A stretch of DNA of 64,000 bases from Pseudomonas mosselii (GCF_019823065.1 NZ_CP081966.1:5115501-5179500), one strand, 5' to 3'; shown: positions 17,683 through 27,246, counted from the stretch's first letter. Notes: generated by a model not told the origin, from the letters alone. Numbers and translations: made by a program.

Positions 17683-18504
17683 TCATGGCTGCGTCTCTTG
17701 GCTGGAAGCACCAGTGGCCTGTGCGGCCGCACGGCCACGGGGGCCGTGAAAGTATTCCTGTATCCACGGGTGCTTGAATCGCTCGACTGCCTCGATGCCG
17801 TCGTTGATGAGTACCTTCTGGTTCGCCAGGACCGCGACACGGTCGCATATGGTGTACAGCGTATCGAGGTCGTGGGTTACCAGAAACACCGTGAGACCCA
17901 GTGCATTGCGCAGGGTCAGAATCAATTGGTCGAAAGATGCAGCCCCGATTGGATCCAGTCCTGCGGTGGGTTCGTCAAGAAACAGGATGTTCGCATCAAG
18001 CGCCAAGGCTCTCGCCAGTGCTGCTCGTTTCACCATGCCTCCGGACAACGAGGCCGGATATTTGTCTCCCGCTCCGGCAGGCAACCCCACCAAGCCCAGC
18101 TTGCTTCTTGCCAAACGCTCGGCAAGAGGCCGCGCCAGACCGACATGCTCGATTAAAGGAAGAGCGACGTTCTCCAAGACGGTCAGCGATGAATACAACG
18201 CGCCCTTCTGGAACAGAATGCCGAACCTTCGCTCCATACGCGCGCGTGCAAGCCATTGGGCTCGCAGTAGGTCGCGCCCCCCGATACGGACCACGCCCGA
18301 ATGCGGCTTCTGCAGCCCGACGATGCTACGCAAGAGCACGGATTTCCCGGTGCCTGATCCTCCCACCACGCCAAGGATTTCCCCGCGTCGCACGTCCAGG
18401 TCCAGGTCCTGATGGACCTGCTGGGTTCCAAACCTGTTGTCTAGGCCGCGCACTTCAATAGCGTGTCGCACACCGTTGTCGGTGTCTTCCTTCACCGCGC
18501 TCAC
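17683..18504 (-). CDS. ABC transporter ATPase of the MCE system (MlaF-like)
   Basis: A 273-residue ATPase with Walker A GGSGTGKS (48-55), the signature LSGGMVKRAALARAL and Walker B ILFLDEPTAGLDP, followed by the H-loop VTHDLD. The M after the signature glycines is typical of MlaF-type ATPases. It powers lipid movement through the permease encoded just upstream, with which it overlaps by 4 bp. The C-terminal tail (RAAAQATGASSQETQP) is longer than in core MlaF and looks disordered. Confidence 0.92.
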   Translation of the reverse strand: MSAVKEDTDNGVRHAIEVRGLDNRFGTQQVHQDLDLDVRRGEILGVVGGSGTGKSVLLRSIVGLQKPHSGVVRIGGRDLLRAQWLARARMERRFGILFQKGALYSSLTVLENVALPLIEHVGLARPLAERLARSKLGLVGLPAGAGDKYPASLSGGMVKRAALARALALDANILFLDEPTAGLDPIGAASFDQLILTLRNALGLTVFLVTHDLDTLYTICDRVAVLANQKVLINDGIEAVERFKHPWIQEYFHGPRGRAAAQATGASSQETQP

Positions 18505-19658
18505 CAGCCCATCTCCATGAAGAACAGTGCAGCGATGGCATCGATCAGGATCACCATGAAGATTGATTGCACAACACTAGAAGTCGTGTGGTCGCCTACC
18601 GACTCAGCGCTACCGGCGACCTTGAACCCTTCATGGCAGCCGATAGCGGCGATCATCACCGCGAAGAGCGGGGACTTGCTCATTCCGACAAGAAAATGGC
18701 GCACCTCGATTTTTTCCTGCACGATGGCAAGGAACTGTGCAGGAGGAATCTCCAAGCTCAGTGCGCATACAGTGGCGCCGCCCACAATGCCAGCCAAGAT
18801 GCCTACTAATGTGAGCAGTGGCAAGGACACAAGAAGCGCCAGCACGCGTGGCAGCACCAGCAACTCGATGGGGTCGAGCGCGTTGGAGCGAAGCGCATCG
18901 ATCTCTTCATTTGCCTTCATCGAACCGATTTGGGCGGTATACGCGCTTGCGGTACGGCCTGCAATCAATATGGCCGGGAGCAGCACTCCGAACTCGCGCA
19001 TGAACGAGAAGGCGACCAGATGCACCGAGAAGATGCTCGCACCGAAGTTGGCCAGCACCGTTGCGCCCAGGAACGCCACCACCATTCCTACCATGAAGCT
19101 CAGTAGCGCCACGATGGGAATGGCGTCCACCGCTGACCGCTGGATTTGAGCGATCACCGAGGTCGTGCGCCAGCGACGCGGGTGACGAACGGTACGGCTC
19201 CATGTTTCGATGATCTGACCCACGAACCCGGCCAGACCAAGACACGCACGACAGCCCTGTTCCACGGTCAGGCCTATGCGTCCCAGACCGCGGAGCAGAG
19301 GATTCCCGCTCACCGCTGCTTTGTCCGTCTTCTGCTGAGCGGTAGCAGCGGCGGCAAGCGCTTTCATTAGGGCGAGGCGATCCGGGGACAGATTTGGAGC
19401 TGCCTCCGGCCGGTCGAGTATCGAGTCTGGCCCGAGAATTTCCACCAGCAGAGCCGCGCCGGCGGTGTCCAGTCTCTGGACTTGCGTCCAGTCGAGCAAG
19501 GGAGTGGCGTACCCCTCGGCATGGCTGATGCGGGCGGCGGACACGGATTTTGCCAGACTGGCGTAGTGCTCTATCGTCCAGTCGCCACCCGCCAGCCATT
19601 TGTGATCACCGCCGACCATGGCATCCTGCCGGAGCCAAGCCTGTGAAGCGTTGCTCAT
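18501..19658 (-). CDS. STAS-permease fusion of the MCE system (MlaB-MlaE-like)
   Basis: A 385-residue protein. The N-terminal 110 residues form a STAS-like domain (DWTQVQRLDTAGAALLVEIL). The rest is an MlaE permease: SVIAQIQRSAVDAIPIVALLSFMVGMV, FGVLLPAILIAGRTASAYTAQIGSMKANEEIDAL and four to five further hydrophobic segments. In the chromosomal Mla system of this window these are two separate proteins. The start at 19658 (MSNASQAW) overlaps the DUF3313 stop by 4 bp (ATGA). It acts in the inner membrane with the ATPase and MCE protein. Confidence 0.9.
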   Translation of the reverse strand: MSNASQAWLRQDAMVGGDHKWLAGGDWTIEHYASLAKSVSAARISHAEGYATPLLDWTQVQRLDTAGAALLVEILGPDSILDRPEAAPNLSPDRLALMKALAAAATAQQKTDKAAVSGNPLLRGLGRIGLTVEQGCRACLGLAGFVGQIIETWSRTVRHPRRWRTTSVIAQIQRSAVDAIPIVALLSFMVGMVVAFLGATVLANFGASIFSVHLVAFSFMREFGVLLPAILIAGRTASAYTAQIGSMKANEEIDALRSNALDPIELLVLPRVLALLVSLPLLTLVGILAGIVGGATVCALSLEIPPAQFLAIVQEKIEVRHFLVGMSKSPLFAVMIAAIGCHEGFKVAGSAESVGDHTTSSVVQSIFMVILIDAIAALFFMEMGW

Positions 19659-20275
19659 GGCTGCGTGTCCCGCCAAGCGCTGTCGATGCGCTCGATGCAG
19701 TTCGTGATCGCCGCTTTGGCATGACCCAGCAATGTGTACGAACCGGCGAACTCTTTAATGACGTTGCCGCGCTCGAAGCAACTGGCGGCAGCAACGCGTC
19801 GTCCCGTACTTACATCGACTGCTTCGAACTCTAGGCTGGCACCGCCCGTCGTCACGGGTCCAACCAGCAGGGTCGTCATTGCATTGACTGCCCGATTCGG
19901 TGTCTGCAGTTCGGTGACCGCTACACGCACCCGAACCTGTCCCGTGCCACCTGGGGTGGCGGGACTTTTGCCTTCCTGGCGTTTCAGTTCGCTCGTCACA
20001 TGGTCTAGCACTTCACGCTGCTGCGCGTCATCGAGCCCATCGATGCGACCCGAGGCGGTCTTGATCTGCGCATCTTCCACCACGACAGCGGCATAACGCT
20101 TGGGCTCGAATCCCGCTGCGCGGTACATCAGTACGTTCTCGTATCGTGTCGGCGATAACTTCTCGTAGTCGCCGAGAAATCCGGAGCGCGTCATGCTGTT
20201 GGTCGCGCATCCAGAGAGCGCGGCTGCTACGCAAAAAAAAATGCCGCCGCGGATCAATGCAGTTTTGCTCTTCAT
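19655..20275 (-). CDS. DUF3313-type lipoprotein
   Basis: A 206-residue lipoprotein (signal FFCVAAALSGC, cysteine at 23). The DUF3313 features are GFLGDYEKLSPT close after the cysteine, FEPKRYAAVVVEDAQI and QVRVRVAVTELQTPN. The function is unknown. It is the first gene of the leftward MCE operon by overlap with the permease gene, so a role in envelope lipid handling is likely. The upstream SMR gene is on the same strand 15 bp away, so transcription may come from the tetR promoter region. Confidence 0.75.
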   Translation of the reverse strand: MKSKTALIRGGIFFCVAAALSGCATNSMTRSGFLGDYEKLSPTRYENVLMYRAAGFEPKRYAAVVVEDAQIKTASGRIDGLDDAQQREVLDHVTSELKRQEGKSPATPGGTGQVRVRVAVTELQTPNRAVNAMTTLLVGPVTTGGASLEFEAVDVSTGRRVAAASCFERGNVIKEFAGSYTLLGHAKAAITNCIERIDSAWRDTQP

Positions 20276-20290
20276 AATGGGTCTCCTTGA

Positions 20291-20638
20291 TCAAACGAAA
20301 CTAAGACAGGCAATGCCTGCTGCGATGAGGGCGGTGCCAGACCAGCGCGTCACTGATGCGAGATCGCCTAGCAAGAGGGCGCCGATACCCAAGTTTCCAA
20401 GTAGCCCGATTCCTGCCCAGGCTGCAGAGGCCGCGCTGATCGGAATCCGCTTGAGCGCGAGCCACAAAAGTGCGCCGCTGGCCGCCATGCACGTCACTGC
20501 CACACAGAGGCCGACCCAGCGCGTCGGACCGCCCGCCGTGATGGCCCGCAGGCCCAATGGATAGCCCGCTCCTAGAACCCCTGCGGCAATGACAATCGAC
20601 CAGGATTTCCAGATCAGCGGATGGATGCTGAATCGCAT
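20291..20638 (-). CDS. SMR/EmrE-type small membrane protein without the conserved glutamate
   Basis: A 115-residue protein with four hydrophobic helices in the small multidrug resistance pattern. The ending LKRIPISAASAAWAGIGLLGNLGIGALLLGD and SGTALIAAGIACLS aligns well with Gdx/SugE proteins. The proton- and substrate-binding glutamate of helix 1 (E13 in the Gdx protein at 28507) is replaced by G23 in VLGAGYPLGL. It may work only as half of a heterodimer, or have another role. The start at 20638 is chosen by alignment. Its AGG site is only 3 bases away, so the true start is unsure. Confidence 0.7.
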   Translation of the reverse strand: MRFSIHPLIWKSWSIVIAAGVLGAGYPLGLRAITAGGPTRWVGLCVAVTCMAASGALLWLALKRIPISAASAAWAGIGLLGNLGIGALLLGDLASVTRWSGTALIAAGIACLSFV

Positions 20639-20718
20639 AAGCCTAGCGAGACATACGGATGAAGCGTGGGTACATACGAATTCTGAGAATGCGCAGCACG
20701 AGGCGGTCCGCAAGAGAC

Positions 20719-23700
20719 TCATGAGCGATCTCCATGCGCGGTGGCGGCACTCAGGCTCCACGGCCCAATTCGCTTGATTCCAAACAGGACTTCGTAAAGC
20801 AACGGAATCAAGCCCAACGTCACCAGCGTTCCGAGCGCCAGCCCACCGATCATCGCGATCGCCATCCCTGTCCATAACGGTCCGGAGAAGAGCATGAGTG
20901 GCACCAGTCCCGAAATGCAGGTGACCTTGGTCATCACGATTGGACGAAGTCGTTGTATCGCGGCCCCAACCAAGGCTTCATGGCGCGGCAGGCCTTCCGC
21001 TAAGCCCTGGTCGATGCGTTCCAGCAACAGCACGGCGTTGTTGACAATGATCCCGAACAAGGCCAGTACGCCGAAGGTCGCCATGAAGCTGAAAGGTGTG
21101 CCGGTTAGCTTCAGAGCCAATACCACGCCGATAAGCGTGAAAGGGATCGTCGCGAGGATCACACCGAGCTTGCGGAAGGAATTGAACTGCCATACGAACA
21201 GCATCAGCATCGCCAGAAATGCGAGGGGCATGTAGGTCGACAGCGCGGCGTTCGATTCGGCAGCTTCCTCGATCTCGCCGCCAAGTTCGACCGAGTAGCC
21301 CGCGGGCAGGTCCAAGGCAGCGACGCTAGGCACCAGGCGGTTGACGATCTCCTGGGCGGTGTAGGAGGTGTTCTGTCCTTGCACGGTGATCGTGCGGATG
21401 AGATTGCGCCGTTGGATGACCGATGGCTCGCTCGCGAGCGATACGTCTGCGACCTGGGCCAGCGTCACCGCCGGACCGCCGTTGCTGGGATAGATGAGCG
21501 TCGCGCCTACGTCTGCCGTGCTGCGACGCTCGCTTACGATGCTGCGCAGGACGATCGGAACGGAGGTGTCACCGTCGCGAATCACCGAGATCGATCGGCC
21601 GCTGTAGCGGACATCCAGCCCGCCAGCGATGTCTTCAGTCGTTACGCCCGCCCGACGCGCGCGGTCCTGGTCAACCTTTACGTCGATGCGGCCAATGCGC
21701 GTATCCCAATCGTTCTTGACGTTGATGGTTCCGGGCAGCTTGCGCAGTGCTGCTTCGATTTTGGACGCAGCCTCCAACAATACCTCCTCATCCGGACCGC
21801 TGACACGATAGATGGCGGTCCCTGATTCGGTCGCACCGAGCGAGAAGCGCTTGGGCTCGGCGCGCACGTCGCCATGTGCGTGCGCAAAGTAGCTGCGGGT
21901 TCGGGCGAGGACAGCGTCGATGTCGCTCTTCGGCTTCAGTGTGACAACGAAGTACGCGATGTTCGATGCCGGCAGCGGTGGATTCAGGCTAAGGATGAAG
22001 CGAGGTCCACCATCGGCGACGTAGCCGATGTGATCGGAGACTTCTGGATTGATGTTCTTGTCGCCCAGCCAACTACTGATCTGCTTCACGCGTGCGAGCG
22101 TTTCGCGCGAATCCGTACCTGGGGCGAGCTGCACCGGAATCTGGAACTGAAGCCGGTCGGACTTGGGCATGAAATCGTAAGGCAGGGTGGTGAAGCCATA
22201 CAGCGCAATGGCAAGCGCCGCGATCATCGACGCTACATAGACCGCCTTATGGTGGAGAACCCACTCCAGTACGCGCCGGTAGCCACGGTAGAAGCGGGTG
22301 TCATACGCGTCGCCATGCTCCTGCTTGTGGTGGGGTTTGGCGAAGTGGTAGCACAACAGGGGCGTGACAGTCAGGCACAGCAGCCACGATGCGAACAACG
22401 TCAGTGCCAGCACGACCACGAGATTGTGCAGATACTCGCTCGTGGCGTTCTGGCCAAAAAAGAACGGCGAGAACACGATCACGATCACGAGCGAGGACGT
22501 GAGCAGCGGAATGGCGAGCGTGCGGCCCGCCTCGAGGCAGGCATGCTTACGATCTTCGCCACCGGCTAGGCGGCGTTCGATGTCTTCGGCAATCACAATG
22601 CCGTTGTCCACCAACAAGCCGAGCGCAATGATGATGGCGCCCATCGAGACGTTCTGAAGCTCGATGTTCATCGCGCGCATGACGATGAGTGCACTGAGGA
22701 TCGTCAACGGCACGATCATGCCCACGATGATCCCGGTTCGCCAACCGAGGAATAGCACGACGACACCGAGGACGACGATGATCGTCTCCATCATGACGTG
22801 GTTCATTTTGCCCATCTCGTGCTTGACGACATCGGCCTGGAAAGTGACGTATGACAGATCGAAACCCGCCGGCAGCAGCTTCTCCTGGTCTGCAACCCGT
22901 GCTTTGAGCGCTTTTCCGAACTGCTCCACGTTTTGACCAGAGGCCATCGAAACCGCCATGACGACCGCGGGCTGGCCTTTGTAGATGGCGGCAGACTCCG
23001 GCGGATCGGCTGGCCGCACACTCACCTGCGCCAGTTCACCCAATGCGATCGTCGGCATGGGCGCCGTACTACTTTGCGGTCGCGGCAGCGCGATCGGCAT
23101 TGCTCGCAGGGAGGGAGCGTCACTCACTTCGCCACTGACCGCCAAGGTTGCATTGATGCCGCCGACGACAATTTGTCCACCCGAAGCGACGACGTTCTGT
23201 TTGACGAGTTGGTCGATCACCCCCTGTGGTGTCAGCTCCAATCGCGCAAGCCTAGGCCGATCGAACTCGAGATAGACGCGCTCTTCCTGCAGGCCGTAGA
23301 AAGTGATGCGCTCAATACCAGGCACGGTGTACAGGCGGTCGCGCATCTGCTTGAGCGCGACGCGCATCTCGCTCATGGAGTAACCTGGTGCAGTGACCGC
23401 AATCGAGGCAACCGCGACGCGGCCGAAGTCTTCGTCGACGAAAGGCCCCATCGTGCCCTGTGGTAAGGCATCCTTCGAATCGGCGACCTTGGCCCGGACG
23501 CGCTGCCAGATCGGTGCCAAGTCGGTGTAGCGGTCCCAGATCGTGACCTGGATCATGGCGCTGCCTGCGCGCACGGTGCTCGTCACGCGCTTGACCTCTG
23601 CCAGTTCGCGCAAGCGCTCCTCGATCGGCCGGGCAATGAGTTGCTCAACGCGTTCGGCGGGCAGCCCCGGGTTCAACGCCGTGACCATCGCATCGCGGAC

Positions 23701-23823
23701 CGTGACAGTCGGCTCCTCCTGAGAAGGAAAATTCAGGAAGGTCGCGATGCCGGCGACGAAAATGATAAGCGCTACAAAGTAGGTAAGTCGACTGGCGCGC
23801 AGCGCCATCTCGGTGATCTTCAT
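20719..23823 (-). CDS. RND efflux transporter (TriC-like HAE-1 subfamily)
   Basis: A 1,034-residue inner-membrane pump of full family length with 12 predicted helices and two large periplasmic loops. It starts MKITEMALRASRLTYFVALII. The motif GLLVDNGIVIAEDIERR in the middle carries the proton-relay aspartate of helix 4. The sequence resembles TriC-type pumps more than MexB. It is 24 bp downstream of its adaptor gene, and the outer-membrane factor is divergently encoded at 25754, so all three pump parts are in the cargo. It is under TetR control. The substrate cannot be read from the sequence. Confidence 0.92.
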   Translation of the reverse strand: MKITEMALRASRLTYFVALIIFVAGIATFLNFPSQEEPTVTVRDAMVTALNPGLPAERVEQLIARPIEERLRELAEVKRVTSTVRAGSAMIQVTIWDRYTDLAPIWQRVRAKVADSKDALPQGTMGPFVDEDFGRVAVASIAVTAPGYSMSEMRVALKQMRDRLYTVPGIERITFYGLQEERVYLEFDRPRLARLELTPQGVIDQLVKQNVVASGGQIVVGGINATLAVSGEVSDAPSLRAMPIALPRPQSSTAPMPTIALGELAQVSVRPADPPESAAIYKGQPAVVMAVSMASGQNVEQFGKALKARVADQEKLLPAGFDLSYVTFQADVVKHEMGKMNHVMMETIIVVLGVVVLFLGWRTGIIVGMIVPLTILSALIVMRAMNIELQNVSMGAIIIALGLLVDNGIVIAEDIERRLAGGEDRKHACLEAGRTLAIPLLTSSLVIVIVFSPFFFGQNATSEYLHNLVVVLALTLFASWLLCLTVTPLLCYHFAKPHHKQEHGDAYDTRFYRGYRRVLEWVLHHKAVYVASMIAALAIALYGFTTLPYDFMPKSDRLQFQIPVQLAPGTDSRETLARVKQISSWLGDKNINPEVSDHIGYVADGGPRFILSLNPPLPASNIAYFVVTLKPKSDIDAVLARTRSYFAHAHGDVRAEPKRFSLGATESGTAIYRVSGPDEEVLLEAASKIEAALRKLPGTINVKNDWDTRIGRIDVKVDQDRARRAGVTTEDIAGGLDVRYSGRSISVIRDGDTSVPIVLRSIVSERRSTADVGATLIYPSNGGPAVTLAQVADVSLASEPSVIQRRNLIRTITVQGQNTSYTAQEIVNRLVPSVAALDLPAGYSVELGGEIEEAAESNAALSTYMPLAFLAMLMLFVWQFNSFRKLGVILATIPFTLIGVVLALKLTGTPFSFMATFGVLALFGIIVNNAVLLLERIDQGLAEGLPRHEALVGAAIQRLRPIVMTKVTCISGLVPLMLFSGPLWTGMAIAMIGGLALGTLVTLGLIPLLYEVLFGIKRIGPWSLSAATAHGDRS

Positions 23824-23847
23824 GATGAAGTAACCTGGTGGATCGCG

Positions 23848-25014
23848 TTAGCGCTTGGTCAATTGAGTGGTGGCTTCCAGTGGTGTCACTGGCTGTCCAT
23901 CGGTGAGCCATCCGCCTCCGGCGGCAACCACCGTCTCGCCGGGCTTAAGTCCAGCGAGGACGCGCGCGCTGTCTCCTTCCTGTGCCGGCGTGAAGCGCAC
24001 CGCGCGACGGTGCACCTTCTTATCTGCAGGGGTGTAGACGAAGACGGAAGCCTCACCCGGCTTCGTGCCGAGCACCAGCGAGGCATAAGGGACGGATACA
24101 GTCTCGGGCCGAGAGGTCTTGGAGGTCGCCGCAGGTGCGTCGAGCACGACCTGTACGGGAATACCTGGCCGAAGTGCGCGCGCTTGCGCGTTATCTTCAG
24201 GCACTAGCACCACGGGTAGGAGCGAGCCATTTTCGGCGCGCAGACCGACACGACGTACCACCGCTCGGATTGGTTGTTCGGCTCCGCTCCAGAACAGTTC
24301 TGCGCGTTGGCCGACATCTATGTGAGGTGCCTGTGTAGTAGACGCGTTCGCGATGATCTCAGTGCCACTGCGCACACCGTCGACCTGAAATACCGGCGCA
24401 CCAGCAGCAATGTCGGTGAACGCCAAAGCCAGCTTTTCCGCCACGACACCATCGAAAGGAGCGACGATCATCGTGCCACGTTGTGCTCGTTCGGCCAGGC
24501 CAAGCGCTGCCTTGGCAGTGCGCGCTTGGCCCTCTGCGACCGCTAGCTGCGCCTTGGCGCTCTCGAACGCAGCAGGGGAGATGACTTCGCTTTCGAGCAA
24601 CCGGCGCTGTTGATCTGTCTGTACACGTCGATCCATCAGGCCGGCTTCGGCGGCCGCCAGGGATGCTTGCGCTTGCGTCACGCGAAGCCGGTCAGGTTCC
24701 GCATCAAGTTCTGCCATGACTTGACCGCGGGCGAACCGTTCACCCACGTCGACGTTCAACTTGGCGATCCGTCCTCCTGTTTCAAATCCTAGGATGCTGC
24801 GCTCGGTTGCTCGCGCCGAGCCAGTCAATTCGATGCGGGAGCTATGCGGAAGATCCGACTGCGCGGCGGCGAGCTTCACTGCGCGCGGAGGCTCGGATAC
24901 GGTGGATTGCGAGTTTCCGCACCCTGAGACCAGGGTCGAAATGAATAGTGTGCAAGCAACCGTCAAGGAGCGCAGTGCGCACGCGGTCATGAAAGCTCTA
25001 CGGACGCGACTCAT
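23848..25014 (-). CDS. RND periplasmic adaptor (membrane fusion) lipoprotein
   Basis: A 388-residue adaptor with a lipoprotein signal (LFISTLVSGC). A barrel-sandwich and coiled-coil hairpin follow (ERSILGFETGGRIAKLNVDVGERFARGQVMAELD, then QASLAAAEAGLMDRRVQ). The beta-barrel part starts near GTMIVAPFDGVVAEKLA. The start MSRVRRAF at 25014 overlaps the tetR stop (ATGA) and has AAGGA upstream, so tetR, adaptor and pump form one operon. It links the RND protein to the outer-membrane channel. Confidence 0.92.
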   Translation of the reverse strand: MSRVRRAFMTACALRSLTVACTLFISTLVSGCGNSQSTVSEPPRAVKLAAAQSDLPHSSRIELTGSARATERSILGFETGGRIAKLNVDVGERFARGQVMAELDAEPDRLRVTQAQASLAAAEAGLMDRRVQTDQQRRLLESEVISPAAFESAKAQLAVAEGQARTAKAALGLAERAQRGTMIVAPFDGVVAEKLALAFTDIAAGAPVFQVDGVRSGTEIIANASTTQAPHIDVGQRAELFWSGAEQPIRAVVRRVGLRAENGSLLPVVLVPEDNAQARALRPGIPVQVVLDAPAATSKTSRPETVSVPYASLVLGTKPGEASVFVYTPADKKVHRRAVRFTPAQEGDSARVLAGLKPGETVVAAGGGWLTDGQPVTPLEATTQLTKR

Positions 25015-25652
25015 GGGTGTCCTTTCGCAGGGATCAGTTCGAGATGGCCCGAGGCGAGATCCTGGAGCGCCCGAAAGAAATGCCGCCGCTCTGCGGGTGC
25101 GAGTATCGGCAGACCCAGGAGATCGGCGAACAGGGCGCCATCCAATGCCAGCATGATGAGTGCCGCGGTCTCGGTGCCACGCGGGGATCGACGCACGCGT
25201 TCGTACTGCACGCGATAACACTCGCGCAGTGGGTCGAGAAGTGTTGGATCTTCCGCAGCTGCCGCGAGCAGCGCTGCGCCCATCTTCTGCATCTCGTCGT
25301 CGGGTATCGCTTCCACCTGGCTCGACAGCCAGGGGTCCGGGTCTCCGGCAAACCTGCGCTCGTGATTGGCTTGTACCGCGTCGAACGCCCGGATCATCTC
25401 GTCGATCAGTGTCACGAACAAATCGCGTTTGGTCTTGAAATGATAGAGAAACGCCCCTTTGCTCAACCCGGCCCGCACGACGACGGCGTCCAGCGTCAGA
25501 CGACTGGCGCCTTCCTCCAGCACCAGTTCGCGAGCGGCCTGCAGGATGCGCTCGCGAGTTAGCTGGGCTCCTTGCTGGAGAACGGGCTGCGCATCGGTGC
25601 TGCTATGGGCGGTGGACGGGGGGGGCAACTTTGTTTTCGCGCGAGGCGGCAT
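25011..25652 (-). CDS. TetR-family repressor of the RND operon
   Basis: A 213-residue regulator. The N-terminal HTH domain is RERILQAARELVLEEG, LTLDAVVVRAGLSKGAFLYHFKTKRDLFVTLI (about residues 33-80). The ligand domain carries a C-terminal part as in TetR_C proteins (LRECYRVQYERVRRSPRGTETA). It is the first gene of the adaptor-pump operon and diverges from the outer-membrane factor gene. A near-perfect 20-bp palindrome lies 28 bp upstream of its start, so it most likely represses both directions until an effector binds. Confidence 0.92.
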   Translation of the reverse strand: MPPRAKTKLPPPSTAHSSTDAQPVLQQGAQLTRERILQAARELVLEEGASRLTLDAVVVRAGLSKGAFLYHFKTKRDLFVTLIDEMIRAFDAVQANHERRFAGDPDPWLSSQVEAIPDDEMQKMGAALLAAAAEDPTLLDPLRECYRVQYERVRRSPRGTETAALIMLALDGALFADLLGLPILAPAERRHFFRALQDLASGHLELIPAKGHP

Positions 25653-25672
25653 GGTCGTGCTCCAAAAAAAGC

Positions 25673-25702
25673 TTGAGTCATATACAGTCCAGACGGTATA
25701 GT
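25673..25702 (+). promoter_or_regulatory. TetR operator within the outer-membrane factor promoter
   Basis: The palindrome TATACAGTC-CA-GACGGTATA spans 25681-25700, with eight of nine arm pairs matching. It sits between a possible -35 (TTGAGT, 25673-25678) and -10 (TATAGT, 25697-25702), 18 bp apart, of a rightward promoter. Repressor bound here would block RNA polymerase. The same site lies just upstream of tetR and can serve autoregulation. Confidence 0.75.
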
Positions 25703-25753
25703 AGAAGGCGTAAAACAGTCCGTCAAGACTTTTTCGGAATGCAAGGACCTGCC

Positions 25754-27157
25754 ATGTCTCAAATTCTTGAACGCTATCGCCTCATGGCCATGATTTCGCC
25801 GCTAATGCTTCTTGCGGCTTGCAGCCATGCTCCGCACTCTGCCGATCCGCCTCGCCTGGATGTACCGGCCCATTTCTCAAATGAAGAGGGAGGTGAAGGC
25901 ATCCTGGACAAATCATCCCGCCGTACTCTTCCCGTCGACTGGTGGACGGCCTACGGCGATCCACAGCTCAATGTCCTAGTCCGGGCGGCGCTGGAGCGCA
26001 ACACCGAACTGTCGATTGCGCGCGCGCGCGTCGACGAGGCCTCGGCCGCCACGCGGCGAGCACGGGCCTCCCTGCTCCCCTCGTTGTCCGCGGGCACGCA
26101 GGCAACTCGAGGACGCGACTATTCAGAGAACGTTGCGATCGGCAATGATGGCCGCGCCACGTTGTCTGCATCGTGGGAGGCAGACCTGTCGGGGCGGCTT
26201 TCGCAGGCAGCAGAAGGTGCGCGCCTGGATGCGGTGGCAGCCGAACAAGCGTGGGTTGCCACGCGTTGGCAGGTCGCGTTTGAAACAGTGTCGGCGGCTG
26301 TGCAGCAGCGCCAAGCCAGTGAACTCGAAGCGCTCGCCACGGCGCGGCTGGCATCCGCCGAGCGACTCGTCTTGCTGACACAACGGAAGTTCGAGGCCGG
26401 ACAAGCTACCGGCTTCGACATCGAGCGAACCCGCTCCGGCGTCGTCGCACTGCGTGTGGAGCAAGAGCAACTTCGGCGTGCGCGCGGCGAGGCGACGCAT
26501 GCACTTGATGTACTAGCGGGACAAACGCCCGGAGCGTCTGCAGCTTCTCCGACTCTTGCTTCACTCGCCGCCCCCAATTGGACACCGACACGCATACCTG
26601 CGGACCTGCTGAGTGAGCGGCCCGACGTGCGCGCCGCCGAAGCGAAGTTCGCAGCCGAAACCGCGCGCTGGAACGCAGCCGAAGGCGAACGCTTCCCTAA
26701 GCTGGTGTTGGACCTGAGCGGCGGACGGCAGCGCGTTGAGAGTGCGGGGACGCGCATTACCGGCAACATTTTTTCACTTGGGGCCGGGGTTTCGTTGCCG
26801 ATCTTCGATGGTGGCGCGATCCGTGCCGGCATCGAGACCGGAGAGGCGCGCAGCCGAGCTGCGCGCGCGGAGTTCGAGCGCACTTTGTTGAGTGCATTGC
26901 AGGACGTAGAGAACGCATACCTCGGTTGGCATACGCAGCACGCCGCACTGGAGCATCAGACCGAGGGGGTCGCAGTCGCGGAGCGTCAGCTCGATCGCAG
27001 CCGCCGTCTGTTTGAGGCGGGACAAGTGGACGCCACGGTGGTGGCCGAGGCTGAGGCGGGGGTGATGTCAGCGCAGGCTTCGCTGATCCGCACGCGGGCC
27101 GAGACAGCCGTGCAATGGGGTGTGCTGGCAAAAGCACTATCCGGCCCACCTGTTTGA
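25754..27157 (+). CDS. RND outer-membrane factor (OprM/NodT family)
   Basis: A 467-residue lipoprotein channel. The signal ends LMLLAACSHAP. Both TolC-like repeats are visible, with WWTAYGDPQLNVLVRAALERN near the start, DLLSERPDVRAAEAKFAAETARW in the middle and YLGWHTQHAALEHQTEG towards the end. The ATG at 25754 follows AAGGA at a good distance; an ATG at 25739 is less likely. It should dock with the adaptor and RND pump encoded divergently. Expression is predicted to be released when TetR leaves the operator. Confidence 0.9.
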   Translation: MSQILERYRLMAMISPLMLLAACSHAPHSADPPRLDVPAHFSNEEGGEGILDKSSRRTLPVDWWTAYGDPQLNVLVRAALERNTELSIARARVDEASAATRRARASLLPSLSAGTQATRGRDYSENVAIGNDGRATLSASWEADLSGRLSQAAEGARLDAVAAEQAWVATRWQVAFETVSAAVQQRQASELEALATARLASAERLVLLTQRKFEAGQATGFDIERTRSGVVALRVEQEQLRRARGEATHALDVLAGQTPGASAASPTLASLAAPNWTPTRIPADLLSERPDVRAAEAKFAAETARWNAAEGERFPKLVLDLSGGRQRVESAGTRITGNIFSLGAGVSLPIFDGGAIRAGIETGEARSRAARAEFERTLLSALQDVENAYLGWHTQHAALEHQTEGVAVAERQLDRSRRLFEAGQVDATVVAEAEAGVMSAQASLIRTRAETAVQWGVLAKALSGPPV

Positions 27158-27246
27158 TCGGGGAAGCTTGCTGGAGCAGCTTGCGAAGGCTAGATAGCGT
27201 GGCGCAAGGCGAAGGTGGTGAGGCCTAAGTGAGGAGGAATGCGAAC

